Counted from the stretch's first letter, positions 14,993 through 24,425 are shown. The stretch is 64,000 nucleotides of DNA from Aldersonia sp. NBC_00410 (GCF_026342035.1 NZ_JAPENM010000005.1:62001-126000); one strand, 5' to 3'. Notes: a model not told the origin generated them from the sequence alone. A program made the numbers and translations.

Positions 14993-17797
14993 TTAGAAGG
15001 CCGAACCGGTGCCTCCCGGGGTGGTGGAGGCCGACACCGTGATCACGCGCGCGTCCGAGTTCGACGCGATGAATCCGGTGGTGCCGCTGTACTCCGCGTG
15101 GAGGGAGTGGCCACCGGTGGTGGTGAAGGCGTGCGACAGGGTCGCCACACCGTTGACCACGGTCACCGGTCCACCGATCGTGTTGGTGCCGTCGAAGAAC
15201 TGGACGGTACCGCCGGTCGCTTCGGGGGACACGGTCGCCGACAGCGTCACGGACTGGCCCGTGGTCGCGGTCGCCGGCGCGGTCAGCGTGGTGGTGGTGT
15301 TGACGTCACCCGGTGCGGGGTCGGTCACGGTGATCACGCTGGCCGCCGAGGTGGAGCCGAGGAATCCGGTGGCGCCGCTGTACACCGCGGTGACGCTGGG
15401 CGCGCCCGCTGCGGTGAACGTGTGGGTGAGGACCGCAACGCCCGCGGTCACCGGCGCGGTGCCGATGGAAGCCGCACCGTCGAAGAACTCAACGGTGCCG
15501 CCGTCCCCTTCGGGGGACACGGTCGCCGACAGCGTCACGGACTGGCCCGTGATCGCGGTCGCCGGCGCGTCCAGCGTGGTGGTGGTGGCAACGTCCTCCG
15601 GTGCCGGGGTGCTCACCGTGACGGTGGAGACCGCCGAGGTGGAGGCACCGTAGACGCCTTCGCCGCTGTAGACCGCGGTGATGGCGTGCGCACCATCGGT
15701 GGTGAACGTGTGCGGCAGGGTCGCCACACCACCGGTCACGGCGACGGGGGCACCGAGGTCGGTCGCGCCGTCCTTGAACTGCACGGTGCCACCGGCCTCA
15801 GCCGGGGACACGGTCGCCGACAGCGACACGGACTGGCCCGTGGTCGCGGTCGCCGGCGCGGTCAGCGCCGTGGTGGTGGCAACGTTGGCCGCCGACACGT
15901 CGACCACACTGGCCGCCGAGGTGGAGGCGATGAACCCGGTTGCGCCGCTGTACACCGCGGTGATGCTGTGCGCGCCATTCTCGGTGAACGTGTGATCGAG
16001 GGTGGCAACACCACCGGTCACGGCGACGGGGGCACCGAGATCGGTCGCGCCGTCCTTGAACTGGACGGTGCCACCGGCCTCAGCCGGGGACACGGTCGCC
16101 GACAGCGACACGGCCTGGCCGTTGGTCGCGGTCGCCGGCGCGGTCAGCGCGGTGGTGGTGGCAACGTCAGCCGCCGACACGTCGACCACACTGGCGTCCG
16201 AGGTCGAACCGAGGAATCCGGTCCCACCGCTGTACACCGCAGTGATGCTGTGCGCGCCATTCTCGGTGAACGTGTGATCGAGGGTGGCAACACCACCGGT
16301 CACGACGACGGGGGCACCGAGATCGGTCGCGCCGTCCTTGAACTGCACGGTGCCACCGGCCTCAGCCGGGGACACGGTCGCCGACAGCGACACGGCCTGG
16401 CCGTTGGTCGCGGTCGCCGGCGCGGTCAGCGCCGTGGTGGTCGCGACGTCAGCCGCCGACACGTCGACCACACTGGCAGCCGAGGTCGAGCCGATGAATC
16501 CGGTTGCGCCGCTGTACACCGCGGTGATGCTGTGCGCGCTCACTCCGGTGAACGTGTGCGCGAGAGTCGCAATACCCGTGGTCACCGGCGCGGTGCCGAT
16601 GGAGGCCGCACCGTCGAAGAACTCAACGGTGCCGCCGGCCTCAGCCGGGGAAACCGTGGCGGACAGGTCCACCGACAGGCCCTCGGTCGCGGTCGCCGGC
16701 GCGGTCAGCGCCGTGGTAGTGGCAACGTCAGCCGCCGACACGTCGATCACGCTGGCAGCCGAGGTCGAGCCGATGAATCCGGTTGCGCCGCTGTACACCG
16801 CGGTGATGCTGTGCGCGCTCACTCCGGTGAACGTGTGCGCGAGAGTCGCAACACCCGTGGTCACCGGCGCGGTGCCGATGGAGGCCGCACCGTCGAAGAA
16901 CTCAACGGTGCCGCCGGCCTCAGCCGGGGAAACCGTGGCGGACAGGTCCACCGACAGGCCCTCGGTCGCGGTCGCCGGCGCGGTCAGCGCGGTGGTGGTG
17001 GCAACGTCGGCCGCGGCCACGGTGCCGGTCTGCGGGGCCGACGTGGATGCCGCGAGGGTGGCGTTGCCGAGGTACTTGGCGGTGATCGAGTACGCCTGGC
17101 CGCCGTCGGCGGCGGACGGGGTCCACGAGTAGGTGGCGGTGCCGTTGGTGACGGTGCCGGTGCCCAGGACGGTGCCGTTGTTGGCGAACTCGACGGTGCC
17201 GGTGGCGCCGGCCGGCACGGTGGCCGTCAGGGTCGAGGCGGTGCCGGGCTTGGGGGCCGGGGTGACCGCTGCAAGGGTGGTCTGCGATGCAGACTTGGGG
17301 ACCGTGATGGACGGACCCGCAGTCTGGTTTTCGCTGCTGGTGCTCTGGTTTGCGGTGATGCCGGCACCCGTTGTCAGGGCGAGGTCACGGCCACAGTTCG
17401 CACCGACGGTGTAGTCGAGTTTGTAGTCGATGTTGCGGTCGACGGCACTACGAATCCACGATCCCGTCATGGTCACCAATGTGGAGTTAGTGACGGCGGT
17501 GGTGACGGTACTTCCGGTGACTCGCGACGAACCCGCGACGTAGGTCAGGCAACTCGGGTGGTAGTCCTTGAAGCCGCTGATGGTCGGCGCCAGACCACCG
17601 TTCCAACGAATGGCGTTGGTGACGGTGATCGTGTCGCCCGGGGCCGGCGTGCCGTTGCTGATCGTCCGGTTGAATGTCCATTGGCCGGAGGTTGTCGACG
17701 CGTTCACGGGCGCAGCGTCTGCGGTCGCGGCGCCGAACGACGCGGCGAAACCCGCCGCTATCGCTGCCGTGCTTGCGCCGGCTAATAGCCGACGCAT
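14993..17797 (-). CDS. Secreted protein of tandem Ig-like domains
   Basis: 934 residues from the ATG at 17797 (a GTG at 17812 is possible). A signal peptide spans residues 1-30 (LLAGASTAAIAAGFAASFGA, then ATADA). A unique domain of about 130 residues follows (GDTITVTNAIRW, two Cys). Then come eight Ig-like domains of the bacterial surface type, each 93-97 residues with the pattern VATTTALTAPATAT, TVSPAEAGGTV, FFDGAASIG and HSITAVYSG. The protein ends NSDARVITVSASTTPGGTGSAF-like without a sorting signal or membrane anchor, so it is probably released or loosely bound. Such proteins often act in adhesion or wall interaction. Domains 1-5 are nearly identical in DNA, a sign of recent duplication. 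Confidence 0.85.
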   Translation of the reverse strand: MRRLLAGASTAAIAAGFAASFGAATADAAPVNASTTSGQWTFNRTISNGTPAPGDTITVTNAIRWNGGLAPTISGFKDYHPSCLTYVAGSSRVTGSTVTTAVTNSTLVTMTGSWIRSAVDRNIDYKLDYTVGANCGRDLALTTGAGITANQSTSSENQTAGPSITVPKSASQTTLAAVTPAPKPGTASTLTATVPAGATGTVEFANNGTVLGTGTVTNGTATYSWTPSAADGGQAYSITAKYLGNATLAASTSAPQTGTVAAADVATTTALTAPATATEGLSVDLSATVSPAEAGGTVEFFDGAASIGTAPVTTGVATLAHTFTGVSAHSITAVYSGATGFIGSTSAASVIDVSAADVATTTALTAPATATEGLSVDLSATVSPAEAGGTVEFFDGAASIGTAPVTTGIATLAHTFTGVSAHSITAVYSGATGFIGSTSAASVVDVSAADVATTTALTAPATATNGQAVSLSATVSPAEAGGTVQFKDGATDLGAPVVVTGGVATLDHTFTENGAHSITAVYSGGTGFLGSTSDASVVDVSAADVATTTALTAPATATNGQAVSLSATVSPAEAGGTVQFKDGATDLGAPVAVTGGVATLDHTFTENGAHSITAVYSGATGFIASTSAASVVDVSAANVATTTALTAPATATTGQSVSLSATVSPAEAGGTVQFKDGATDLGAPVAVTGGVATLPHTFTTDGAHAITAVYSGEGVYGASTSAVSTVTVSTPAPEDVATTTTLDAPATAITGQSVTLSATVSPEGDGGTVEFFDGAASIGTAPVTAGVAVLTHTFTAAGAPSVTAVYSGATGFLGSTSAASVITVTDPAPGDVNTTTTLTAPATATTGQSVTLSATVSPEATGGTVQFFDGTNTIGGPVTVVNGVATLSHAFTTTGGHSLHAEYSGTTGFIASNSDARVITVSASTTPGGTGSAF
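15020..17010 (-). repeat. Seven tandem Ig-domain DNA repeats (279-291 bp)
   Basis: The domain boundary motif (complement of VATTT, GCAACG or GCGACG on the + strand) recurs at about 17,001, 16,722, 16,443, 16,161, 15,879, 15,588 and 15,299. Spacing is 279, 279, 282, 282, 291 and about 289 bases. The copies between 15,879 and 17,001 share long identical blocks. Such arrays change copy number by recombination. Confidence 0.8.
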
Positions 17798-18354
17798 TTT
17801 TCTGTTCTGCACTCTCTGGAACCTCTCGTTGTGGAGCACGCCGACCCCCAAAGCGGGCGCTTGTTCAAAACAGTCATGCTTCAGAGCGGTGACAGTACGG
17901 TATCGATTGACTCGGGCAATGACTCAGGTCACAGCATGGCGTCGATCGTGACCGCGCCCACAGTTGCCGGACGCTTCTGTCAAAGCTGTCATCGGCCCAT
18001 CCGGCTTTTCGTTACGTGGTGTCACGGATTCGATCACTGAGTTGCGGCGGTCACCCCGGCCGTGCCGTCTCCATGGATGGTTCATCCACGCCGGACTCGC
18101 CGGCGCGACCCGCAGGGGGCGGCGCGTCCGCCCCGAACGCTCTGTGCGGCCGTATCGAGACCCTGCACCTCGCGTTGCGGACCAGTTGTGAACCATGCGT
18201 CACGTGCGATGTGCGCTTTCCGCACGTGGTTGAGGCGGCTGGATTCACGGATACCGCGCGGTGACGTGCATAAACGGGGTAAACACCGTTTGGGGGTCGG
18301 GCAACTAAGTGAATCTGGTCGTGGAGCGTTGGTTTCGACGCGACTGCGCTCGCC
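17798..18354. other. Intergenic region upstream of the Ig-domain gene
   Basis: No coding sequence supported on either strand. The part next to 17,797 must hold the promoter of the Ig-domain gene. I see no hairpin, repeat or known motif that I would name. Confidence 0.5.
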
Positions 18355-19161
18355 CTACTGTCCCGCGAGCTCAGCGACGACAGGAGCGAAGCTATCGGCG
18401 AAGTCGGCGCCGAAGACGAAATAGGAGAATCCGATCTCCTCTCGGCGCCGCTGGATTTCTTCGGCGGCGGCTGCCGGGTCGTCAGGCAGCACGGTCAGTG
18501 CGTCTGCCGTGCGAAGTGCCGCCGTGTCGGTGTCGGGGGACGCCATGTGCGGCGCGACAGTGTCACCGATGACCGGCACGGCGAGCGCGAGCTCGACGTC
18601 CGCGACAGCGCGGAAATCGGTTGCCAGCCGCGTGACTTCGCCCCGAGGCTGATCGCCCAGCACGAAGGTGACAGTGTCCGCGACCTCGGCCGCCAACGCC
18701 TGGGCCTTCGGACCGAATACGGCCATCGCCACGGGCGTATGCAGGTCGGGGCCGTCGAGCTCTCGCAGCGTTCGCACGGTCTCACGAACCTGTGCCAGCC
18801 GCTTGAACGGCGGCGGTACAACCGGCATCCCCTTGTCGCGCAGCTCGTCCTCGATTCCCGGTCTGCCGGTGCCGATGCCCATTTCGAAGCGCCCCTCGGT
18901 CAGCAGCGACAGGGAGTGCGCTTCCCACGCGGTCAGCCATGCCGGGCGTAGCGGGGAGGCGTAAACCCACGTGCCCACGCGCAGGTCGGTCAGGGCCGCA
19001 ACGGTGGCCAGCATGGGACCGGGCGCCGGTTGCATCTGCGGGAAGTCGGGCACCAACAGCGTCGAGTAGCCACTGTCGGCGATCCGGCGCGCGCGATCTC
19101 GCCAGGTCGGTACGTCAGATCTGAGCGGGGCAACGACCCCGAATCGGAACGGTCTCGTCAT
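18355..19161 (-). CDS. LLM-class (F420-type) oxidoreductase
   Basis: 268 residues from the ATG at 19161, with GAGAGGACAGG before it. It has the luciferase-like monooxygenase fold of F420-dependent enzymes: FRFGVVAPLRSDVPTW at the start, GYSTLLVPDFPQMQ, LSLLTEGRFEMGIGTGRPG (the conserved GR.E.G.G.G loop) and the late YFVFGADFADSFAPVV helix. It is close to TIGR-type mycobacterial F420 LLM proteins. The substrate is unknown. It is a single gene. Confidence 0.85.
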   Translation of the reverse strand: MTRPFRFGVVAPLRSDVPTWRDRARRIADSGYSTLLVPDFPQMQPAPGPMLATVAALTDLRVGTWVYASPLRPAWLTAWEAHSLSLLTEGRFEMGIGTGRPGIEDELRDKGMPVVPPPFKRLAQVRETVRTLRELDGPDLHTPVAMAVFGPKAQALAAEVADTVTFVLGDQPRGEVTRLATDFRAVADVELALAVPVIGDTVAPHMASPDTDTAALRTADALTVLPDDPAAAAEEIQRRREEIGFSYFVFGADFADSFAPVVAELAGQ

Positions 19162-19280
19162 GCCTGTCCTCTCGGCCTCGGCGAGATCACCTGGCAGCAA
19201 TGCTGAGTGTAGGCGCATGATCATCTCGTCGGCTCGGCCGGCAATTCTGGCGCGCGAAATATGGAGCGCGAGGGCGATCT

Positions 19281-19505
19281 TCAGGGTTTGGTTTGGGCTC
19301 CCGGTGAGCCAGTCCGATCCGGCTGTTGCGCCGCGAATTCGTGCATGAAGCGCGCAATATCGTCGCGGTCCGAAGCGCTGGGCAGGCCCCAGCCCGGCTG
19401 AAAACCGTAGGGCTCGGCCAGTGTCACCGAATGTCGGTTGCCGTCGGCCGTTTCGACGAAAGCGTGCCGATGCCCACTTCGACGGCATCGCGTCCCGATG
19501 GTCGG
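19281..19505 (-). pseudogene. Headless coding fragment, unknown family
   Basis: An open frame without a start codon ends in TGA at 19281-19283. Its sequence is protein-like: HAFVETADGNRHSVTLAEPY, GFQPGWGLPSASDRDDIARF, MHEFAAQQPDRTGSPG. The neighbouring frame just upstream also looks coding (FRLLADRPSGRDAVEVGIGT), which suggests one gene split by a frameshift near 19,460. I do not recognise the family. Confidence 0.3.
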
Positions 19506-19742
19506 TCAGCCAACAGCCTGAAATGAGTTGTGCCGTCAACCGGATGCCCTTTGGGCCGGAATGAGCATTCCCATTCGATTGCCCATGGCGGCGATCGTCG
19601 GCATTGAAGGTGCCGACTGGACCTAAAGTCGCGAAAAGCGCTGTGTCGGAAAATAATTCGGTCCACGGCTAGCGGACTCGCACCTCACCGTTCTGTGCAC
19701 CTCACGGTCGGGCATACCATCGGCAACGCGGTACCGTAGAGA

Positions 19743-19943
19743 TCACGCTCGCCTGACATCCTGCTGAGGTGCGAATCCATCTGGTGATTCACCAGAGCCG
19801 AGGGCCGTGAGGAACCGGGCCGCCGCTGGGACGTTACGAAGGCGTTGGTCAGCGGCGATCGCGCTTTCGAGATAGTCACCCTGGCAAAACGCTCCGGGGC
19901 TGGCGGCTGCCTCATCGGTTGAACCACACATCGCGCAACGCAA
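19743..19943 (-). CDS. Possible small Cys-containing protein
   Basis: 66 residues from a TTG, or 62 from the ATG at 19931. RCAMCGSTDEA has a CxxC that could bind metal, and DQRLRNVPAAARFLTALGSG reads as a helix. No ribosome binding site is clear, and the start abuts the promoter side of the divergent SDR gene. It may be a real small gene or chance. Confidence 0.3.
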   Translation of the reverse strand: MRCAMCGSTDEAAASPGAFCQGDYLESAIAADQRLRNVPAAARFLTALGSGESPDGFAPQQDVRRA

Positions 19944-20021
19944 TCGTGGACTGTGACCGTCGAGCTCGGCCTAGAATTTGGGCGACCACTGAGCCTTGGT
20001 GATTGGCAGCAGGAGGCTGAA

Positions 20022-20858
20022 TTGACGCCGTCGGTGTCGCTTGCGGGGAAGGTCGTTGTGGTTACCGGTGGGGCTCGTGGCATCGGGTTGGCCATCGCCA
20101 CCGCGATGCACGATTTGGGCGCCAAGGTCGCCATCGGGGATATCGACGAATCCGCGGTCGAGGAGGCGGGTAGCCGGTCGGGATTCGGTATCCACTGCGG
20201 TTTGGACGTGACGAGTCGCCAATCCTTCGTCGACTTCCTCGACGCCGTTGAGGACCGGCTCGGGCCCATCGATGTTTTGGTCAACAACGCCGGCATCGTC
20301 GCGGTCGGTCCGGCGATCGACGAGCCGGATGCGGTCACGCAACGGGTGCTCGACGTCAATGTGCACGGAATGATGCTGGGCACCAAGCTCGCGGCGAAAC
20401 GCATGATTCCCCGCGGCCGCGGGCACATCATCAACATCGCCTCGGCGGGCGCGATAATGCCGGTACCCGGCATCGCGTCCTATTCCGCTACCAAGTTCGC
20501 CGTGCTCGGGTTCACCGACGCGGTCCGGTTGGAAAATCGCGGCAGTGGAGTCCACTTCTCGGTGGTGCTCCCGTCCCTGACCAACACCGAGATGATTGCC
20601 GGAGTCGGGCGGGCGAGGGGATTCCAGAACCTCGAACCCGAAGACGTCGCGAAGGCGGTAGTGGGTTTGATCGCCAAGCCACGACCACGTGTCGTTGTTC
20701 CGCGGTCCTTCGGTGTTGTTGCCCTGAGTGCCAGGAGATTCATGCCTCAGCGTGTGGCCGAGGCGGTGGAGCGCGCATTGGGAGCCGAGCACGTGTTCTT
20801 GGATGACGTCGAGTTTCAGAAACGCCAGGACTACGCGAATCGAACGGGCACGTCCTGA
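20022..20858 (+). CDS. Short-chain dehydrogenase/reductase
   Basis: 278 residues. I choose the TTG at 20022 because a perfect AGGAGG lies five bases before it; a GTG at 19953 would add 23 residues. The Rossmann motif TGGARGIG is near residue 16, NNAG follows, and the catalytic YSATK with the upstream Ser (IASAGAI) is in place. The C-terminal third is longer than in FabG, with KPRPRVVVPRSFGVVALSAR, as in mycobacterial SDRs of unknown substrate. Classical NAD(P)H-dependent oxidoreductase. A single gene, convergent with the lipase gene. Confidence 0.85.
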   Translation: MTPSVSLAGKVVVVTGGARGIGLAIATAMHDLGAKVAIGDIDESAVEEAGSRSGFGIHCGLDVTSRQSFVDFLDAVEDRLGPIDVLVNNAGIVAVGPAIDEPDAVTQRVLDVNVHGMMLGTKLAAKRMIPRGRGHIINIASAGAIMPVPGIASYSATKFAVLGFTDAVRLENRGSGVHFSVVLPSLTNTEMIAGVGRARGFQNLEPEDVAKAVVGLIAKPRPRVVVPRSFGVVALSARRFMPQRVAEAVERALGAEHVFLDDVEFQKRQDYANRTGTS

Positions 20859-20909
20859 TTCACCGACCTCGCCCGTCTGCGACACCAACTTTCAATGCAG
20901 TCGTACCGA

Positions 20910-22193
20910 TCATGGGATCGGTGTGGGGGAGAGGTCGTTGCCCGGCCCGACGACCGCGCAGTTGCTCGTCGGCGCAACGCTGGTGAATCGTTCGGTCAGG
21001 AACTGTGCAGCTTGCGCTTGGAACGGGATGAATGCGTCCGCGTGGTTGAGGCCGGTGTACTGGGCATAGGTGGCGGCGACACCGCGGTCGCAGTAGTCGC
21101 GGGCCAGTCCTTCGACGTCTCGGGTGACCATGACCGAGTCTCCGGTTCCGTCGGAGTCTCCGACGCCGAGCAGGATCGGCACGCGAGGTATTCCTGCGCT
21201 GCCCATGATGTTGTCGTCTATGGCCGCGACGACCTCGGGGATGTCGAGCAACGAGGTGTACGGAGGTTGCAGCATCTCGGTGTCGGTCAGTCCTGGATAG
21301 TCGGAGGCGAAGTCGTTGATGCAGTTGCCTTGGACTGCGTCGACGATCTGCTTGCCCTTATCCGAGAGGAACGCGTCGATGTCGATGCCGTAGGCGCGCT
21401 GGTACGCGACGATCAGGGCGGGGATGACACCTGCCCAGTCTTTCGAACCGCTGACGTAGGGAAGATTGTGCGCGAGGTCGACCGGGAGCCCGCCTGCGGC
21501 GGCGCCGACGATGTTCAACTCGGGTGCATACTGCGGCGCGACCTCGGCGCCCCATTGGGTTGGGACCGATCCGCCCGAGTACCCGATCAACCCGACCGGG
21601 GTGGTCGAGGCCAGGCTCAGAACGGATTCCGCGGCGCGGATGCCGTCGAGTGCTGCGTAGGCGGATTGGCGACCGATCGTCCACTCGAGGTGTTCACCCT
21701 CGTAGTCGGGGACGACGACGGTGTATCCGGCGGCCATGTAGCCGGTGATGACAACTTCTTCGATGGTGGCGGTTCGACTGTTTCCGTGGCCGCTGAGGGT
21801 GTACGACGGATCGCACTCCGTCCCGAGCCCGTCGTAGGCAGTGTGAAACGAGATCAATTTCGTCGGGCCGGGGATCAGCGGCCGGAGCACCGTGGCCACG
21901 GTCGTGACAGGCGAGTTCTGTTGGTTCGTGGTGCGGTAGACGACCTGTGTCGAGGTGATGGGCGTGGGGACGTTCGCAGCGCCGTAGGCCATCGGGCGGG
22001 TCCGCAGAACGGCGCCGGGCTCGCTGCCGTCGAGCGAACCATCCCAGTGGTAGAACGGGTCGGCAGAGGGGACAGGTTGCGATGCAACAGGAGCCGGTGG
22101 TTGCGCGGATCCCGTTCCTGTCGCAGCGGATACGCCGAGGACGGTCAGGGCAGCGATCACAGCGACGCGGCGGCTGATCGAACTGATTCGCAT
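20910..22193 (-). CDS. Secreted lipase (LIP family)
   Basis: 427 residues from the ATG at 22193. A signal peptide covers residues 1-30 (VAVIAALTVLGVSAATGTGS). The alpha/beta-hydrolase fold carries the nucleophile elbow GYSGG with Ser about residue 206, an Asp in GVGDSDGTGDS and a His in TGLNHADAFIPF. This matches the secretory lipase family of Nocardia and Rhodococcus (relatives of Candida lipase), about 400 residues with Cys pairs (GTECDPS, GNCIND, RDYCDRG). It would hydrolyse extracellular triacylglycerols or esters. Confidence 0.85.
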   Translation of the reverse strand: MRISSISRRVAVIAALTVLGVSAATGTGSAQPPAPVASQPVPSADPFYHWDGSLDGSEPGAVLRTRPMAYGAANVPTPITSTQVVYRTTNQQNSPVTTVATVLRPLIPGPTKLISFHTAYDGLGTECDPSYTLSGHGNSRTATIEEVVITGYMAAGYTVVVPDYEGEHLEWTIGRQSAYAALDGIRAAESVLSLASTTPVGLIGYSGGSVPTQWGAEVAPQYAPELNIVGAAAGGLPVDLAHNLPYVSGSKDWAGVIPALIVAYQRAYGIDIDAFLSDKGKQIVDAVQGNCINDFASDYPGLTDTEMLQPPYTSLLDIPEVVAAIDDNIMGSAGIPRVPILLGVGDSDGTGDSVMVTRDVEGLARDYCDRGVAATYAQYTGLNHADAFIPFQAQAAQFLTERFTSVAPTSNCAVVGPGNDLSPTPIP

Positions 22194-22559
22194 ATTTGGC
22201 CTACCCGTCGTCACGTGTGCTGCCAGGTGGTCGGGAGGATACCGGCGACGGGTTTGGATCGGTGGAAAGACAAGGGATTCGACGGATCGGCCGCACGACG
22301 CCGCAGGTTCGCTTATTGCTTCGGAAGCTCGGCGGCGATGGATTTCGGAAGTTTGTAGGACGCGAGCGTCGTCCGGCAATGGGTGGTCATGGCGTGTCGT
22401 CGCCGTGTGTCTCGAGCTCGCGGGCCAAGACACTGTCGGGAAAGCAGGAAGATCGGGTGGCCGAGACTCTGAGCGGCGCTGCCGAATCCGCCGCTCGGCG
22501 CGGAGCGTGTCGGTTCATCTGGTGTGCGCCGGTGGGCTTGTCTGGTTCCGGTTCGCGGG
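22194..22559. other. Intergenic region
   Basis: 366 bases between two same-strand genes. It should contain the lipase promoter near 22,200. I see no gene, repeat or hairpin of note. Confidence 0.4.
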
Positions 22560-22964
22560 TCACGTCACCGCGGAGGCTTGCAGGGCCGCGTCGAGGGTTG
22601 TGTGCAGCATCAGGATTTTGTCTACCCCGATCAGGTGCATTGGTCGTGCGACCGCGGGTCCGTCGGCAACGACGGCGAACTGTGCGGATTCACCGATCTG
22701 ACCATGTGCCGTGAGGAGGACGGTCATGCCGGCGGAGGCGAGGAACTCGACGTCGGTCAGGTCCACGATGACTGCGGCGGGCTGGTTTCTCAGTTCGTGT
22801 TGGATCGATTCGGTGAGTTGGGGCGCGGTCATCATGTCGAGTGTTCCGCTGACACCGAGCACGACGATGTTGTCACGCACGGTGGTGGTGATCTCGCACC
22901 CGCCTGCTCCCGGTCCAGGGTCGGGATCTGCGGTCGAGTGGTAGTCATTCGTCGGTTCCAACAC
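22560..22964 (-). CDS. STAS-domain anti-sigma factor antagonist
   Basis: 134 residues from a GTG, with GGAGGAG about eight bases upstream. A STAS domain fills residues 25-130: VSGTLDMMTAPQLTESI, VIVDLTDVEFLASAGMTVLL with the phosphorylatable Ser of the SAG motif, and a C-terminal helix LDAALQASA. Such proteins bind anti-sigma factor kinases and release a stress sigma factor. No kinase or sigma gene is next to it. The adjacent Hsp20 gene, 200 bases further on the same strand, fits a stress setting. Confidence 0.85.
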   Translation of the reverse strand: MLEPTNDYHSTADPDPGPGAGGCEITTTVRDNIVVLGVSGTLDMMTAPQLTESIQHELRNQPAAVIVDLTDVEFLASAGMTVLLTAHGQIGESAQFAVVADGPAVARPMHLIGVDKILMLHTTLDAALQASAVT

Positions 22965-23162
22965 CGTTCACGCTCCTCCTGGATGTGTCTCGCGCCGGAG
23001 CGCGGGACTGCACGCTGGAAACCACTCGCCGCCGATTCGGGTGAACGGGCCGGGTGAGCCCGGAGACCCGAGGCGTCCGGGCCCACCCGTCGGCGGACGA
23101 ATCTCAACCATGAACTTCTGCGGCGTGCCCGCTAGGGGAGCGGGACCGGTGCTGCCGCGGAG

Positions 23163-23585
23163 TCAGGCGTTGATCGCCTGATGGCCCTCGCGCTGGTGGG
23201 TGATCTCGATCTTGCGAGGCTTGGCCTTCTCCGCGACCGGGATCGCCAGGCGCAATACCCCGTCGTGATAGTCGGCGCGGATCTTGTCGGTATCGAGATT
23301 TTCACCGAGGAACAGTTGCCGGCTGAACACCCCGCGGGTGCGTTCCGCGGCGATCATCGACCGATCCGCGTCCAATGGCGGGCGCGAGGCCCGCACCGTC
23401 ACCACATTGCGCTCGATATCCAGATCCAGTGACTGCGGGTCGATCCCGGGCAGGTCGAGTTCGGCGAAGAATTCATCGCCCTCGCGCCAGGCGTCCATCG
23501 GCATTACCACCGGCCGCGCCGACGTGCCGAACACCTGCTGCGTAAATCGATCCAGATCCCGGAAAGGATCGGTGCGCATCAGCAT
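23163..23585 (-). CDS. Hsp20/alpha-crystallin small heat-shock protein
   Basis: 140 residues from the ATG at 23585 with GGAGG upstream. The alpha-crystallin domain spans about residues 38-128: [49 protein letters not shown], and [20 protein letters not shown] with the conserved GVL. The N-terminal [15 protein letters not shown] is the usual start. It is an ATP-independent holdase chaperone. It is divergent from a MerR/HspR-like gene, with a palindromic sequence between them, so it is probably repressed by that protein and induced by heat or protein damage. Confidence 0.9.
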   Translation of the reverse strand: MLMRTDPFRDLDRFTQQVFGTSARPVVMPMDAWREGDEFFAELDLPGIDPQSLDLDIERNVVTVRASRPPLDADRSMIAAERTRGVFSRQLFLGENLDTDKIRADYHDGVLRLAIPVAEKAKPRKIEITHQREGHQAINA

Positions 23586-23619
23586 GGTCGCCACCTCCAC
23601 TCACTCCATTCTTGCTCGT

Positions 23620-23638
23620 AGGTTAGGTCAGATAACCT
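23620..23638. promoter_or_regulatory. Inverted repeat AGGTTA-N7-TAACCT, candidate HspR-like operator
   Basis: AGGTTA at 23620-23625 and TAACCT at 23633-23638 form a perfect 6-bp inverted repeat. A related GAGGTAATCT lies near 23,695, next to the regulator start. Both are in the 144-base divergent promoter region of the hsp20 and MerR-type genes. The classic HAIR consensus (CTTGAGT-N7-ACTCAAG) is not present. Binding is inferred. Confidence 0.35.
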
Positions 23639-23729
23639 CTGTCATCTGCCATAGATTTATTTATCACTGGACTGAGGTGAGCGCAAGAGTCAAAATGAGG
23701 TAATCTGCAAGCGACGAGGGAGGAGTGGT

Positions 23730-24080
23730 ATGTCGGCCGATCGAGACGACATCCAGCCCGCATCCGGGCGCGATCATCGGCCCAGCCCCGGGCGGGCGGT
23801 GTACGGGATTTCAGTGGCCGCCGAACTCGCCGGGATGGGAACGCATTCGCTGCGCCTGTACGAACAGCACGGGCTGATCACGCCGGCGCGCAGTGCCGGC
23901 GGCACCCGCCGCTACAGCGACGACGATCTGGCTCGGCTGGCGCGCATCGCCGACCTGACCGGCCAAGGGATCAACCTCGTCGCGATCGCCCGCATCCTCG
24001 AACTCGAAGATGCCAACACCGAACTACGCGACAGCAACGCCGCACTCGCCTCCGAACGCGAACACCAAAACCGGAAATAA
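23730..24080 (+). CDS. MerR-family regulator, HspR-like
   Basis: 116 residues. A MerR-type winged helix-turn-helix runs from about residue 25: YGISVAAELAGMGTHSLRLY, EQHGLITPARSAGGTRRYSD, LARIADLTGQGINLVAIARI, followed by a coiled-coil helix. The LRLYEQHGLI and RYSDDDLARL stretches are close to HspR, the repressor of heat-shock genes in actinobacteria. The protein lacks any Cys for metal sensing. It is divergent from the hsp20 gene and probably represses it and itself. Confidence 0.85.
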   Translation: MSADRDDIQPASGRDHRPSPGRAVYGISVAAELAGMGTHSLRLYEQHGLITPARSAGGTRRYSDDDLARLARIADLTGQGINLVAIARILELEDANTELRDSNAALASEREHQNRK

Positions 24081-24425
24081 CCCAGCACGCGGCAGGGCGG
24101 CGAACCGCGGGGTCGGGTCCAGGAATCTGAGACGGAATCTCATTCGGACCTGTTTCCCCGGGTCGGCGGGGTTGTGGCGCACTTGACCGAAATTCAGGTG
24201 CGGCGGGCCGAAATCCGCCCATCCGCCTCGAAATTGGAGTGCTGCCGCACTGAATAGGCTCAGGTGCCGTCAGTTATGTTGTGCAGCACGAATCTGGCGT
24301 GGCTCCGTGGTGCGCAAGTGGTCCCCCAAGCTGACGCCGGTTAGTGGCTGGGCGGGCGTCGCGGTTTCCGGGTATCCGGGAGGTGACCGTCCACGCCGTC
24401 CTTGGGCTCACCTGGCCTGCGACGC
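24081..24425. other. Intergenic region
   Basis: 345 bases between convergent genes. No coding sequence is supported and I see no strong terminator hairpin. Confidence 0.4.

Larger units (their letters stand above)
19162..20021. other. Long gap with two fragmentary coding stretches
   Basis: 860 bases without a firm gene. Two minus-strand stretches look partly coding and are listed separately (19281-19505 and 19743-19943). The rest, including 19,560-19,740, shows nothing I recognise. Confidence 0.4.

Noticed and set aside
14864-17785. 973-codon open frame on the + strand, rich in Gly, Arg and His
   Set aside because: It is the antisense shadow of the Ig-repeat gene; composition is repetitive GRGRRRGQ, typical of the reverse of GC-rich coding DNA, and it lacks a signal or domain.
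23601-23729. HAIR operator CTTGAGT-N7-ACTCAAG
   Set aside because: Only partial matches such as CTGAGG and CAAGAGT occur, with wrong spacing.
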